Source of the DNA: Candidatus Zhuqueibacterota bacterium 4484_188
Lineage (GTDB): Bacteria; Calditrichota; Calditrichia; RBG-13-44-9
Reading direction: 5' to 3'
NCBI GenBank assembly: GCA_002049825.1
Contig: MVCZ01000041.1
Coordinates: forward strand, 1 to 6,233
DNA length: 6,233 nucleotides
In this document: one piece after another, positions 5,545-6,233 of the stretch
Layout: each line of letters opens with the position of its first letter
Position numbering within the stretch: the stretch's first letter is position 1
The notes under the pieces: model-generated
The model's input: the letters and a program-made list of their open reading frames with translations, nothing else
The model's database searches: none
What the model was told of the DNA's origin: nothing
Position numbers and translations under genes: made by a program

Positions 5545-6031
5545 TTAGGATATTTTCCTCCCCTGCTCAAGCCACCACTCCACCGCCGCCAGCAGATTTT
5601 CGGCGATGAACGCCGGTGGTCTTTCCCAATGCTGGCGATACTTTTCCAACTCCTTTTTCCCATATCCGGTCAATACCAGGATGCCGGGAATATTTAGGTT
5701 TTGTGCCGTTTCCACGTCGCTCCACTTGTCGCCAATCACAACCGAGCCGGAGAGGGTGAGATTGAGTTCATCCATCGCCCGGTAAATTTGCCCCGGGGCG
5801 GTTTATGGTTTGAACAACTGTTTCCGGGAAAAAGCCGCGCGCCACACCGGATTGGTTGCTGATCAACACCGCTGCCGCACCTGATTGGTTGATTTTCCGA
5901 ATCGCTTCCACGGAACCAGGAAGAAGAACGATATCTTCAACGCGGCTCAGGTAACCGATTTCCTTACAAATTGTGCCATCGCGGTCTAAAAATACAGCGG
6001 GTCTTTTCCTCTGTTTGTTTTTCACGATCAT
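5545..6031 (-). pseudogene. gmhB: D-glycero-D-manno-heptose 1,7-bisphosphatase (HAD family), internally deleted and out of frame
   Basis: GmhB removes the 7-phosphate in ADP-heptose synthesis for lipopolysaccharide. The 5' part (6031 down to about 5810) encodes HAD motif I, FLDRDGT with D16 and D18, then motif II ISNQSG (57-62) and GVARGFF. The 3' part (about 5802 down to 5545, another frame) encodes APGQIYRAMDEL, then motif IV VVIGDKWSD and the normal C-terminus. Compared with intact GmhB of about 190-210 residues, some 45-50 residues are missing between VVQTIN and APGQIY. They would hold the CPHHP zinc loop and the CRKP motif with the catalytic lysine. The junction is near 5797-5812, and the first frame stops at 5768-5770. 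Both halves are otherwise well preserved, so the break is recent, or an assembly error. It has its own upstream terminator-separated region, with a weak TTGCAA (6082-6087) / TATTTT (6058-6063) promoter candidate. A related HAD-IIIA histidinol phosphatase is less likely. Confidence 0.85.
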
Positions 6032-6105
6032 CCGTTTTTACCGGCGTTTTCTCCCTGAAAATACGGGTACAATCAAGACATTTGCAATTTCGGTTGGGGA
6101 AAATG

Positions 6106-6137
6106 AAAAAACCTCCGGCGAAACGATCCGGAGGTTT
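6106..6137 (-). terminator. Intrinsic terminator of the upstream (glgA-like) gene
   Basis: Read on the - strand, AAACCTCCGG (6137-6128) pairs perfectly with CCGGAGGTTT (6118-6109) across a 9-base loop and runs into six T (6111-6106). It lies 21 bases after the stop codon of the - strand gene at the window edge. It separates that gene from the broken gmhB, which therefore needs its own promoter. Confidence 0.88.
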
Positions 6138-6158
6138 CAGGAATCAGTTTTCAGTCAA

Positions 6159-6233
6159 CTATTTCTTCAGTGCCAGGTAATACAAATCCATATATTTTTT
6201 TGCCGTATTATCCCAGGAAAAATCCTGCTGCAT
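6159..6233 (-). CDS. glgA: C-terminal end of a glycogen synthase-like glycosyltransferase
   Basis: Only the last 24 codons and the stop (TAG on the - strand, 6161-6159) are in the window. They read QDFSWDNTAKKYMDLYYLAL and a short lysine tail. The DFSW-x-x-x-A-x-x-Y-x-x-LY pattern is typical of the end of GlgA, which transfers glucose from ADP-glucose (or UDP-glucose) to the growing glycogen chain; it also occurs in related GT4/GT5 glycosyltransferases, so the symbol is tentative. The frame is open to the window edge. A strong terminator follows, so the gene is the last of its transcript. Confidence 0.6.
   Translation of the reverse strand: MQQDFSWDNTAKKYMDLYYLALKK

Noticed and set aside
5971..6180. 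69-codon open frame on the + strand
   Set aside because: It is antisense to the gmhB start and runs through the terminator hairpin at 6106-6137.

Overview
The window looks like a piece of chromosome from an uncultured member of the FCB superphylum (Calditrichota, KSB1, Ignavibacteria or relatives). This is inferred from two proteins that end in type IX secretion (Por) sorting domains with the YPNPFN motif, and from a DUF5683-type envelope protein. I cannot assign a species. The core genes have moderate GC, while about 4175-5400 is visibly AT-rich.

Left part (1-3530), all on the + strand. The 3' end of a kelch-type secreted protein with a type IX sorting domain is followed directly (TAA then ATG) by a signal-peptide protein with a TPR-like region and a DUF5683-like membrane domain. 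An intergenic region follows. It holds a palindromic MITE-like repeat of about 165 bp and a candidate promoter with a strong ribosome binding site. These precede a 513-residue secreted protein with two copies of a roughly 90-residue domain, His/Gly-rich linkers and a type IX sorting domain. A strong intrinsic terminator closes the unit.

Middle part (3531-5528) is an accessory zone. It has a pair of hairpins with mutually complementary 12-base loops, other small repeats, and a DUF4143 ATPase reduced to its C-terminal end. After an AT-rich stretch without genes comes what I read as a complete integron gene cassette (4553-5522). It carries one unrecognised 273-residue protein gene and ends in an attC recombination site. 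The cassette's first bases, TTAGGA, are the exact complement of the R'' box of its attC, as expected for a genuine cassette. No integrase gene is visible.

Right part (5545-6233), all on the - strand. A gmhB-type heptose bisphosphatase gene has lost its middle third, including the zinc loop and the catalytic-lysine motif, and is out of frame across the junction. Upstream of it lie an intrinsic terminator and the last 24 codons of a gene resembling glycogen synthase.

The best candidate for something new is the isolated integron cassette with its uncharacterised gene, followed by the complementary-loop hairpin pair.
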